64,000 bases of DNA from Vibrio sp. 10N.286.49.B3 (GTDB lineage: Bacteria > Pseudomonadota > Gammaproteobacteria > Enterobacterales > Vibrionaceae). Where the stretch lies: NCBI RefSeq assembly GCF_002873395.1, contig NZ_MCUV01000024.1, positions 1 to 64,000 on the forward strand. Reading direction: 5' to 3'. The position numbers and the translations under genes are program-made. Shown one piece after another: positions 56,748 through 64,000 of the stretch. The notes under the pieces were generated by a model. That model made no database searches and had not been told where the DNA came from. It saw nothing but the letters and a program-made list of their open reading frames with translations. Position 1 is the stretch's first letter. Every line of letters begins with the position of its first letter.

Positions 56748-57668
56748 TTAGTGTGGTTTATGTTTTGAATATGCCTCTAAACCGAGTACAGCGATGATGG
56801 CAACCAACATCATGCCAATAGCTAGCAGCATTTGTGAGGGCTGAGATGTTATTGCTTCAAAGTTCCAAGGCAGAAGGTTTTGCTGCAAGAAAGGCACACT
56901 CTCACCTTGTGAGTTAGTACGCCAAGTTAACGTTTCTTTCCATGGCCAAATTTTAGGTAATGTCCCAATCATCAAACCGGTTAAAAAAGTTAAAGTGAAG
57001 TCACGGAATGATTTAAGTAGCCAAGATAATACATGTGAGAAGGTTAATAGACCAATAACGCAACCTGATAGAAAGAGCGCTAATGTTTCGATATGAAAGC
57101 CTTTTACAGCAGCAAGTATCGGAGCGTACATGCCAAGCAGTAGTAGAATAAAACTGCCAGAGATACCCGGTAAAATCATCGCACAAATGGCAATGGCACC
57201 AGCCAATAGCAAGTTTACGTTGGTTGGTTCTAAATGTAACGGGTTCAAAATAGTAATAAAGTAAGCGACACCACCGCCCAAGATCAAGAATGCTAAGCGA
57301 GAGAGGGTTCGTTGTTCTACTTGTTTCAGTATGTGGTAGACAGAAACTAAAATCAGACCGAAGAAAAACGACCATAAAGGAATCGGGTGGGTGACAAGCA
57401 ACCATGAAATTAATTTAGCAAGCGTGGCAATACTTGTAAAAACACCACTAAAAAGTGCAATTAAAAAGAAACCATTAATGTGGAAAAAAGCGGCTTTAGT
57501 GCCTTTTTCTTTCCAGATGCCAAAGAGGCTTGGATTAATCCTACGGATGCTTTCTAAGAGAGTGTCGTAGATACCTGTGATGAAAGCGATAGTTCCGCCT
57601 GAAACGCCAGGTACAACATCAGCGGCACCCATTGCCATGCCTTTTAAAAAAGTACTGAAGTAATTCAT
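56748..57668 (-). CDS. popT: DUF368 polyprenyl-phosphate transporter (PopT-type)
   Basis: A 306-residue inner-membrane protein with about eight membrane segments. The DUF368 signature GMAMGAADVVPGVSGGTIAFITGIYD is at residues 10-35, and ILPGISGSFILLLLGMY follows near 165-181. DUF368 proteins such as V. cholerae Vca0040 return undecaprenyl phosphate across the inner membrane and matter at alkaline pH. The V. cholerae homologue is also on chromosome II. It is transcribed toward the copper genes and starts 230 bases from the Qrr RNA, which runs the other way. The family match is strong. Confidence 0.9.
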   Translation of the reverse strand: MNYFSTFLKGMAMGAADVVPGVSGGTIAFITGIYDTLLESIRRINPSLFGIWKEKGTKAAFFHINGFFLIALFSGVFTSIATLAKLISWLLVTHPIPLWSFFFGLILVSVYHILKQVEQRTLSRLAFLILGGGVAYFITILNPLHLEPTNVNLLLAGAIAICAMILPGISGSFILLLLGMYAPILAAVKGFHIETLALFLSGCVIGLLTFSHVLSWLLKSFRDFTLTFLTGLMIGTLPKIWPWKETLTWRTNSQGESVPFLQQNLLPWNFEAITSQPSQMLLAIGMMLVAIIAVLGLEAYSKHKPH

Positions 57669-57788
57669 TGATTTGTTTGATTAGAAAAAAGATGAATTGG
57701 ATTATACAGAGGTTTGTGTAGAAAAGTATGTAATGTCACCAGTATGCCAGCCAAGCAGAACAAGATTTATTTGTATTATGTTTCTCTT

Positions 57789-57814
57789 TTGCAAAATGGA
57801 ATTGCAATTTGCAA
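57789..57814 (+). promoter_or_regulatory. Tandem LuxO binding boxes upstream of the Qrr RNA
   Basis: TTGCAATTTGCAA (57802-57814) matches the LuxO consensus TTGCAWWWTGCAA. A second box, TTGCAAAATGGAA (57789-57801), has one mismatch and abuts it. They lie about 60-70 bases before the sigma-54 promoter, the usual enhancer distance. Confidence 0.85.
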
Positions 57815-57872
57815 AAGACGTTGTCAGTTTATAAAAAAAGAATGATTTTATCTGCAAAAACAGGGAGAAAAG

Positions 57873-57889
57873 TTGGCACGATGCCTGCA
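57873..57889 (+). promoter_or_regulatory. Sigma-54 promoter of the Qrr RNA
   Basis: TTGGCACGATGCCTGCA has the -24 GG and -12 GC separated by exactly ten bases, as sigma-54 requires, with TGGCAC intact. Transcription would start near 57900. Confidence 0.9.
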
Positions 57890-57899
57890 TATGTATAAG

Positions 57900-58011
57900 T
57901 GATCCTTCTTAAGCCGAGGATCACCTAGCCAACTGACGTTGTTAGTGAATATTATCTTTGTTCACAAATTATATGAGCCAATCGCCTTATTTGCGATTGG
58001 CTATTTTTTTG
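57900..58011 (+). ncRNA. qrr: Qrr quorum-regulatory small RNA
   Basis: About 110 bases. The 5' hairpin GATCCT...AGGATC encloses the conserved AAGCCG. It is followed by the core CACCTAGCCAACTGACG and GTTGTTAGTGAA, which are typical of vibrio Qrr RNAs. A 10-bp terminator stem AGCCAATCGC and eight T residues end it (57976-58011). Qrr RNAs act with Hfq to repress the LuxR/HapR/LitR-type regulator and other mRNAs when LuxO is phosphorylated at low cell density. A sigma-54 promoter and two LuxO boxes lie directly upstream. It is not beside luxO, so it is probably an additional Qrr copy in this genome. Confidence 0.92.
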
Positions 58012-58023
58012 CCTAGTGAAAAG

Positions 58024-60732
58024 TTAAAACCCCATCAACTGCAATAAGTTTTCAGCGGTACTGATTGCTTCCTTTCTATTTGCGATATTTAGTTTCTGGT
58101 AGAGATTTCGAATGTGCGTTTTGATTGTTGTGCCCGCCACATCGAGCTCTTGAGCTATTTGTTCGTTACTAAAGCCAGAGTAAATTAAGCCAAGGACTTG
58201 CCATTCTCGCTGAGTCAGTGGGCTGGTACGTACAAGCTCTGGAATATTTGGATGGTTAACTAACTTTTCAATAAACTCTTCATCAAAGTGAATAGAGCGA
58301 CTTCTCTGCGTTGTTGAAATCTCTTTTATTAATTTGACGGCGCGATGACGCTCTAAGTCACCAAGCTCGACTTTGTTAGTGATCCTTTCTAACAGATGAC
58401 CAATCGAAGCTCCATCGATTAAGAAGTTGCCTACCATGCCCGTTTGGTTGGTTAACTTTAGAGCCGATTTTAGTTTCTCAACAGCATCATCTTCATCTTT
58501 TAGCTTGACACTTAAAACTGCCTCAACAATTAAATTCCTATTAGTATCAGTGATTAGCTGGTGGTTTTCTGCTTCATTTTTTAAAAAAACGAGTGCTTCT
58601 TTGGCTTGGTCCAGTTGATCTAGGTTAATATGAGCGCGAACAATATTACGCCATTGTAACTGGCAAAAATGATTGCTTGCTTGCTCAGGTCTTATTGCAC
58701 AGTTTAGCCACTCTTGCATCGATTCTTTATCCCCTTTTGCTTGCCAAAACAGTAGAAGTGAAAGCGATGCATTGGCAGTCCAATCAACATGATAAGTTGA
58801 CTGCTTCAACAGATGGTTTATTTGGTCAATAAATTTAGAGGCTTTATCGAGCTCTCCGCGACCTGTGGCAATACGAGCGAGCATTGAATAACAATGTAAG
58901 TGCTTACTTGGATCATGATGACCAAGAGTATCTAACCCTTTATAAGTGCACTCTTCTGCTTCATCGAGTCGATTCCAGCACCATAAGATTTGTGAACGAA
59001 CACGTAATAAAAATTCATGCAAAGGGATGTGTTGCAACTGATGCTCTTCAATAAATTTAAAGGCTGACTCTTGTAATTCAAAAGCAGCTTGAACATAGCC
59101 TTGTGCGATGAGAATTTCACTTTGTTGTAAAATGGCCCACAGTGCTTGGTGATAAACTTGATATTGACGAGCTAACTTTTCCGTCTGTTGCATCATAGGT
59201 AAAGCGCGGCGTAAGTTACCCATCACATGGTTCACTTCACCAACAATTGAGGTCGCAACAATTCGACTTCGATAAATAGGAGAATTTAACTGGCTTAGTG
59301 CGAGTTCGGCCATTTCAAGTGCTAGTTCAGGGTTATTATCATTAATAGCAACTTGGGCACGTAGGACATTATATTGACCTTGATGCTCACTATCTAACTC
59401 AATATTACGAGCAATGTGCTGTTTCTCTGCTTCTGTAATTAATGTGCTTACTTGATCGTAACGATGCTGGCTTTGTGCTAACCAAGCGCGTAATAGTGAT
59501 AGTTTAGGGTTACTATACAGTACTTCATCATCAAGGTTGTTAATTGCGAACTCTAAAGCCGTTAACTCACCTTGGTTAAACATCTTCCAGCCATACTTAT
59601 CCAGTATCTTAGCTGTTAATTCACTGTCTTTGGCTTTTTGAGCATGACCTAACGCTTGATGTGGTGTTTTTAGTTTTAGCCAAGCATTAGCAGCGCTATG
59701 ATGTAAATCGAGCTCTTGCTGAGGGATGCGGGCTTGACGTTGGTGAGATAGGAATTCACCAAATAAATTATGGAAGCGATACCAGTTGTGTTCACCTTCT
59801 AAAGGATAAATGAATAACCCGTAGCGATTAAGTGACTCAATTTGACCTAGGGCATCATCTCTATGTGTTAACTCACAAACGAGCTCATCATTAAAGTGAT
59901 CAAGTACTGAACATTGCATTAAAAACTGGCGCGTCTCAGTATCTAAAAGGTCAAAGACCTCCTCAACTAAATAATCCCATAAGTGAGCATGATTAAACTG
60001 GGAAACCGATTCAGCCGATTGAGTTAATGTGCGCTTTTGATGTTGTGCTTGCAGAGCAATGAGTTGTAATGCTGACGGCCACCCCTCAACATAACTACGC
60101 AAACTATCAGCTGTTGAATCATCAATACCATCCGTTACTCTTTGGTTGAAAAATCGAGTCGTTTCTTCAGTATCAAAAGCCAGTAGGTCATTACCTATTT
60201 CTATCATTAAATCACGAACACGCAGGTTCGCTGTACCTAATGGCGGTGTTGCACGGCTGGTGGCGACAAGCGTTAAATTATCAGGCATATGCTTAATAAA
60301 AAATCGCATGGCTTCATGAATATCATCATTTTGGATCAGGTGGTAGTCATCTAATACGAGATAGCACTCTTGATGAAAGTCAGACATTTCAGCAAAAACT
60401 TGACTAAATAAAGAGTGAATAGATGAAAACTGACGCTTTTCAGCTAATTTTTGCGCACTTTCACAAGCGTACTGTGTCGCTTTATTGATTGATTGAATTA
60501 GATAGTTAATAAAGCGAAACGTATCATTGTCGCTGTCATCTAAGCTATACCAACCGATATTAGGTTTATCTGATAACCATTGTGCAGCCATGGTTGTTTT
60601 GCCATAACCCGCCGGCGAACGGAAAAGGACGAGTTTATAAAATGGTGCTTGTTGCAGTAGGTCTAAAACTCGAGGTCGTACGATAGCGTTATGTAATCGG
60701 CCAGGGCGGGTTAGTTTTGAGGGTATCCACAT
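58024..60732 (-). CDS. malT: MalT, maltotriose-responsive transcriptional activator
   Basis: A 902-residue LuxR/MalT-type STAND ATPase regulator, the length of E. coli MalT (901). Walker A is [15 protein letters not shown] near residues 39-53 and the Walker B/sensor region is [13 protein letters not shown] near 125. Tandem helical repeats fill the middle (about 420-790). A C-terminal LuxR helix-turn-helix follows ([39 protein letters not shown]). Bound ATP and maltotriose activate it for maltodextrin genes. It is divergent from malP and convergent with the Qrr gene; its stop is 13 bases beyond the Qrr terminator. Confidence 0.95.
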   Translation of the reverse strand: MWIPSKLTRPGRLHNAIVRPRVLDLLQQAPFYKLVLFRSPAGYGKTTMAAQWLSDKPNIGWYSLDDSDNDTFRFINYLIQSINKATQYACESAQKLAEKRQFSSIHSLFSQVFAEMSDFHQECYLVLDDYHLIQNDDIHEAMRFFIKHMPDNLTLVATSRATPPLGTANLRVRDLMIEIGNDLLAFDTEETTRFFNQRVTDGIDDSTADSLRSYVEGWPSALQLIALQAQHQKRTLTQSAESVSQFNHAHLWDYLVEEVFDLLDTETRQFLMQCSVLDHFNDELVCELTHRDDALGQIESLNRYGLFIYPLEGEHNWYRFHNLFGEFLSHQRQARIPQQELDLHHSAANAWLKLKTPHQALGHAQKAKDSELTAKILDKYGWKMFNQGELTALEFAINNLDDEVLYSNPKLSLLRAWLAQSQHRYDQVSTLITEAEKQHIARNIELDSEHQGQYNVLRAQVAINDNNPELALEMAELALSQLNSPIYRSRIVATSIVGEVNHVMGNLRRALPMMQQTEKLARQYQVYHQALWAILQQSEILIAQGYVQAAFELQESAFKFIEEHQLQHIPLHEFLLRVRSQILWCWNRLDEAEECTYKGLDTLGHHDPSKHLHCYSMLARIATGRGELDKASKFIDQINHLLKQSTYHVDWTANASLSLLLFWQAKGDKESMQEWLNCAIRPEQASNHFCQLQWRNIVRAHINLDQLDQAKEALVFLKNEAENHQLITDTNRNLIVEAVLSVKLKDEDDAVEKLKSALKLTNQTGMVGNFLIDGASIGHLLERITNKVELGDLERHRAVKLIKEISTTQRSRSIHFDEEFIEKLVNHPNIPELVRTSPLTQREWQVLGLIYSGFSNEQIAQELDVAGTTIKTHIRNLYQKLNIANRKEAISTAENLLQLMGF

Positions 60733-61282
60733 GTGTATTTAGCCTGTGATAATAATGTTTTCGTTATTATTTGATCTATATCTAAAACAAATAATAGCGA
60801 TTTAATTTGATTGTCATGTTACTTGAATCAAAGATCTACAGACTATGATCTAGCTCTGAATTATCTACACACTGCCTGTCCGCAAGGTAACTACGCCCTA
60901 TATTTGTGATGCTCGTCACGTAGTGTCTGCTGATTAGCTTGGTTGTTCACTTTGTCCTATACGTTCAATGCAGCATTATTTTGAATAGAATAGAAAAAAC
61001 ATGTGATCAAACAAGCATTATTTTAATAATTTCATTGCTGATTATTTAATCGCTTTTGTTTTGGTATATAAATACAGTTGCACATTAGCTGTGATCGTAA
61101 TCACGACTAAATTGATGAATCACATTCAAGGTGAGATTTGGATCACTAACTGTATTTTCATACGCCCTCTACGCCCTAACTTCTCATCCTTAATAATTGA
61201 GATTTTAGGAGGATGTTTAGTTTTCCCTGAACATGCACGATATATGGCAGATGAATTGAACATATAAATGAGAGTTCTAGTA
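60733..61282. promoter_or_regulatory. malT-malP divergent control region
   Basis: A 550-base gap. CRP-like sites TGTGATGCTCGTCACG (60905-60920) and TGTGATCGTAATCACG (61090-61105) each match the TGTGA-N6-TCACA pattern with one base off. MalT-type cores lie at 61194-61199 (minus, GGATGA) and 61208-61213 (plus, GGAGGA), about 80 bases before malP. The layout implies catabolite control of both genes and MalT activation of malP. Confidence 0.75.
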
Positions 61283-63736
61283 ATGAAATCAACTCAGCAA
61301 AAAAAATTCGATAAAGTAGCTTTTCAGGCAAGTGTTAAGAAGCACCTTTCAGCGACTTACGCAACGACAGTAGAAAACGCAGATAGTCGTGCATGGTATC
61401 TCGCTATGGGCCGTGCCTTAGCTGAATTCACAACTTTCGATCTATTAGAAACGGAAAATGATGAAAAAGTCATAAATGCAAAAAGTGTTAACTACCTATC
61501 ACTTGAATTTTTGATTGGTCGCTTAACGGGTAACAACTTAATCAGCATGGGCTTATATGAAAATGTAACTCAAGCAATGGAAGAGTTAGGTCAGAATGTT
61601 ACTGACTTATTGGAAGAAGAGCGTGATCCATCATTAGGTAATGGTGGTCTTGGTCGCTTAGCAGCATGTTTTATGGATTCTTGTGCTGCGCAAGAGTTCC
61701 CAACTGTTGGTTACGGTCTGCACTATGAGTATGGTCTGTTTAAGCAATCATTTAAAGAAGGTCATCAACAAGAAGCACCAGATGCATGGCGTTGTGTTGA
61801 AGGTTATCCTTGGGAAGTTGCTCGTCCAGAGCTTGCGCAAGAGATTGGTTTCTACGGTCATGTTGAAACCTACCAAGAAGGCGGTAAAGAGTGTCGTCGT
61901 TGGGTTCCTGGCATGTCAGTAAAAGCAATGCCATGGGATCTACCTATTTGTGGTTACGAAAGTGATACGGTGTACCCACTGCGCTTATGGGAATGTCAGG
62001 CAATTGCACCTTTCTCTCTAGCAAGCTTTAATAATGGCGATTATTTTGAAGCGCAACACTCGCTAATTGATGCGGGTAACATTACAAAAGTACTTTATCC
62101 TAATGATAACCATGAGAAAGGAAAGACACTGCGTTTAATGCAACAGTACTTCCACTCTGCTGCATCAATTCGTGATATTTTGCGCCGCCATGAGGCTGCT
62201 GGTCATACTTTAGCATCATTGCCAAAGTACGAAACTGTACAATTAAATGATACTCACCCAACGATTGCGATTCCTGAACTTATGCGCATCTTACTTGATG
62301 AAAAAGGCTTAGGTTGGGATGAAGCATGGGCGATTAGTTCACAGACATTTGCTTACACAAACCACACATTACTTCCAGAAGCTCTAGAAGTATGGAGTGA
62401 GTCTTTGATTCAGCGTCTACTTCCTCGTCATATGGAAATAATTTACCAAATCAACCACTTATTCTTGAAAGAAGTGCGAGCTAAGTGGCCTGGTGATGTG
62501 GCTAAACAACAAAAGCTATCAATCATTCAAGAAGGTTTCCATCGTATGGTACGTATGGCTAACCTTGGCGTTGTTGGTTCATATGCAGTGAATGGCGTTG
62601 CAGCTCTTCACTCAGCACTTGTGAAGCGTGACCTTTTCCCTGAATTTAATGAGCTATACCCAACTCGTTTACAAAACGTAACGAACGGTATTACTCCGCG
62701 TCGCTGGTTAAAGTTCTGTAACCCATCACTATCTCGTTTGATTACAGATAAAGTCGGTACAGAGTGGCCTGCTAAATTGGATCAATTGGCTGGTATAGCT
62801 AAGTTTGCTGATGACGCAAAATTCCAAAAGCAATTCATGGCTGTGAAAAAAGAAAACAAGCAGCGCCTAGCTAACTGGGTTTCTGACAACATGGGTATCG
62901 AGCTAGATACTAATGCCATTTTTGATGTGCAAATTAAACGTTTGCACGAGTACAAGCGTCAGCATCTTAATATGCTGCACATTTTGTCGCTTTACCATCG
63001 CTTACTAAATGATCCTGATTTTGATATGGCGCCACGTGTTGTGATCTTTGCAGCGAAAGCCGCTCCAGGTTACCACCTAGCAAAAGAGATCATTTACGCA
63101 ATTAACAAAATTGCAGATAAAGTAAATAACGATCCTCGTATTGGCAATAAGCTAAAAGTGGTCTTTATTCCTGATTACCGTGTAAGTATTGCTGAAATCA
63201 TTATTCCAGCGGCTGACGTTTCTGAGCAAATCTCTACAGCAGGTAAAGAAGCATCAGGTACTGGTAACATGAAGATGGCACTAAACGGTGCATTAACTAT
63301 CGGTACGATGGATGGTGCTAACGTTGAAATTCGTGAAGAAGTGGGCGAAGACAACATTTATATCTTTGGCTTAGAAGTCGATGGCGTAGAAGCACTTAAA
63401 GCATCGGGTTACAACCCATTTGATTACTACAATGCAGATCACCTACTTAAATCATCAATGGATTTATTGCTAGGTGAAGAGTTCACTCCAGGTGAACCAG
63501 GCAAGCTTCGTGCAACATTTGATAGCCTACTTGATGGCGGTGATCCATACCTGTGTCTAGCGGATTTTGCTTCATATGTTAAAGCACATGAAGATATGGA
63601 TGCACAGTATCGCGACCAAGCTGGTTGGGCTAAAAAAGCAATCTTAAATACAGCACTTGTAGGTAAGTTTAGTTCTGACCGTAGTATCCGTGATTACGTT
63701 AATAACATTTGGAAACTAGAAACTGTTAAACGTTAA
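61283..63736 (+). CDS. malP: MalP, maltodextrin phosphorylase
   Basis: The ATG at 61283 gives 817 residues starting MKSTQQKKFDKVAFQ, the usual vibrio start; an ATG five codons earlier lacks a ribosome site. It is a glycogen/maltodextrin phosphorylase that releases glucose 1-phosphate. Motifs include EERDPSLGNGGLGRLAACFMDS near residue 110 and the pyridoxal-phosphate site AAKAAPGYHLAKEII near 590. The C-terminal EASGTGNMKMALNGALTIGTMDGANVE holds the active-site loop near 655. It is followed by malQ, with a terminator hairpin in the gap. Confidence 0.95.
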   Translation: MKSTQQKKFDKVAFQASVKKHLSATYATTVENADSRAWYLAMGRALAEFTTFDLLETENDEKVINAKSVNYLSLEFLIGRLTGNNLISMGLYENVTQAMEELGQNVTDLLEEERDPSLGNGGLGRLAACFMDSCAAQEFPTVGYGLHYEYGLFKQSFKEGHQQEAPDAWRCVEGYPWEVARPELAQEIGFYGHVETYQEGGKECRRWVPGMSVKAMPWDLPICGYESDTVYPLRLWECQAIAPFSLASFNNGDYFEAQHSLIDAGNITKVLYPNDNHEKGKTLRLMQQYFHSAASIRDILRRHEAAGHTLASLPKYETVQLNDTHPTIAIPELMRILLDEKGLGWDEAWAISSQTFAYTNHTLLPEALEVWSESLIQRLLPRHMEIIYQINHLFLKEVRAKWPGDVAKQQKLSIIQEGFHRMVRMANLGVVGSYAVNGVAALHSALVKRDLFPEFNELYPTRLQNVTNGITPRRWLKFCNPSLSRLITDKVGTEWPAKLDQLAGIAKFADDAKFQKQFMAVKKENKQRLANWVSDNMGIELDTNAIFDVQIKRLHEYKRQHLNMLHILSLYHRLLNDPDFDMAPRVVIFAAKAAPGYHLAKEIIYAINKIADKVNNDPRIGNKLKVVFIPDYRVSIAEIIIPAADVSEQISTAGKEASGTGNMKMALNGALTIGTMDGANVEIREEVGEDNIYIFGLEVDGVEALKASGYNPFDYYNADHLLKSSMDLLLGEEFTPGEPGKLRATFDSLLDGGDPYLCLADFASYVKAHEDMDAQYRDQAGWAKKAILNTALVGKFSSDRSIRDYVNNIWKLETVKR

Positions 63737-63747
63737 TCAAGGCTAAA

Positions 63748-63785
63748 TAGCTAAGGCGGAACATCTGCCTTAGCTAATTTTTTAA
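63748..63785 (+). terminator. Terminator-like hairpin between malP and malQ
   Basis: A 10-bp stem TAGCTAAGGC / GCCTTAGCTA with a nine-base loop and six T residues lies 12 bases past malP. malQ starts 64 bases later, so it probably sets the ratio of the two products rather than separating them fully. Confidence 0.82.
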
Positions 63786-63848
63786 TTGTATTTTTATAAA
63801 TAATAAACCCGATATTAGAAGGTTTACAACGTCCCTTCGGAGAGAGCG

Positions 63849-64000
63849 ATGATAGATCAAACCGTATTAAAAAAAGTCGCCGAGATGGCGAATATAGCCG
63901 ATAGCTACGTAAGTGCGTGGGGCGAAGAAGCATCAGTATCTGATGCCACTATTCAGCATATGCTTTCATCACTTGGTTATGATGTAAGTAGTGAACAAAA
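63849..64000 (+). CDS. malQ: MalQ, 4-alpha-glucanotransferase (start only)
   Basis: An ATG at 63849, six bases after GGAG, opens a frame that runs off the window. The first 50 residues (MIDQTVLKKVAEMANIADSY, then SAWGEEASVSDATIQHMLSSLGYDV) match the N-terminal region of bacterial MalQ amylomaltases. malP-malQ is the standard maltodextrin operon. The enzyme lengthens maltodextrins for phosphorolysis by MalP. The catalytic residues lie outside the window. Confidence 0.85.
   Translation, partial: MIDQTVLKKVAEMANIADSYVSAWGEEASVSDATIQHMLSSLGYDVSSEQ

Noticed and set aside
57702..57890. 62-codon minus-strand frame upstream of the DUF368 gene
   Set aside because: It runs opposite to and across the LuxO boxes and sigma-54 promoter of the Qrr RNA and has no ribosome site.
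61113..61138. GTGA...TCAC palindrome near malP as a third CRP site
   Set aside because: The half-sites GGTGA and TCACT are eight bases apart rather than six, so it does not fit CRP spacing.

Overview
The window comes from an AT-rich gamma-proteobacterium of the Vibrionaceae, most like Aliivibrio or Vibrio. It carries the replication origin of the second chromosome: the initiator gene rctB, a block of RctB iterons with a DnaA box, parA2/parB2 and three parS2 sites. Most other genes are familiar vibrio chromosome II genes. The genus is an inference from gene content and base composition.

Layout. 1-2963 (minus) is the N-terminal part of a giant LapA-type adhesin with 106-residue VCBS repeats. 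3.2-7.3 kb (minus) holds gltS, yibL, an SDR gene, a yebC paralogue and two small unknown genes. 7.7-13.1 kb is the replication and partition module. 13.2-17.1 kb holds tmcA, whose stop codon lies inside a parS2 site, and a fapA-like gene. 17.2-23.3 kb (minus) is the adhesin export and control operon lapC-lapG-lapD-lapB. Upstream of it on the same strand is a DctB/DctD-like two-component pair whose regulator lacks the sigma-54 GAFTGA motif. 26.7-33.2 kb holds pdxH and a proline operon in which PutA is split in two before putP. 33.4-46.8 kb is mainly envelope genes: a DUF445 protein, two unrecognised outer-membrane-like proteins, a TamA-like Omp85 protein, a phospholipase-D lipoprotein, an esterase-like lipoprotein with an altered nucleophile elbow, an AaeXAB-type efflux operon and an L,D-transpeptidase-like protein. 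47.4-64.0 kb is a maltodextrin/glycogen region (glgX, lamB, malM, malT, malP, malQ) interrupted by a Sel1-repeat protein, sstT, a small copper-delivery operon and the DUF368 lipid-carrier transporter.

How parts work together. The adhesin carries a TAAG motif at residues 91-94, the type of site cut by LapG, and the LapG, LapD, LapB and LapC homologues lie across the origin 14-20 kb away. This gives a c-di-GMP-gated attachment system, but no LapE (TolC-type) gene is present here. MalT boxes lie between divergent glgX and lamB and between divergent malT and malP, so one activator probably controls the whole maltodextrin set.

The main non-coding finds are two. A complete Qrr-type quorum-sensing small RNA (about 57900-58011) lies between the DUF368 gene and malT, with tandem LuxO boxes and a sigma-54 promoter. 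An inverted pair of RctB 39-mer-like sites lies upstream of putA, about 17 kb from the origin.
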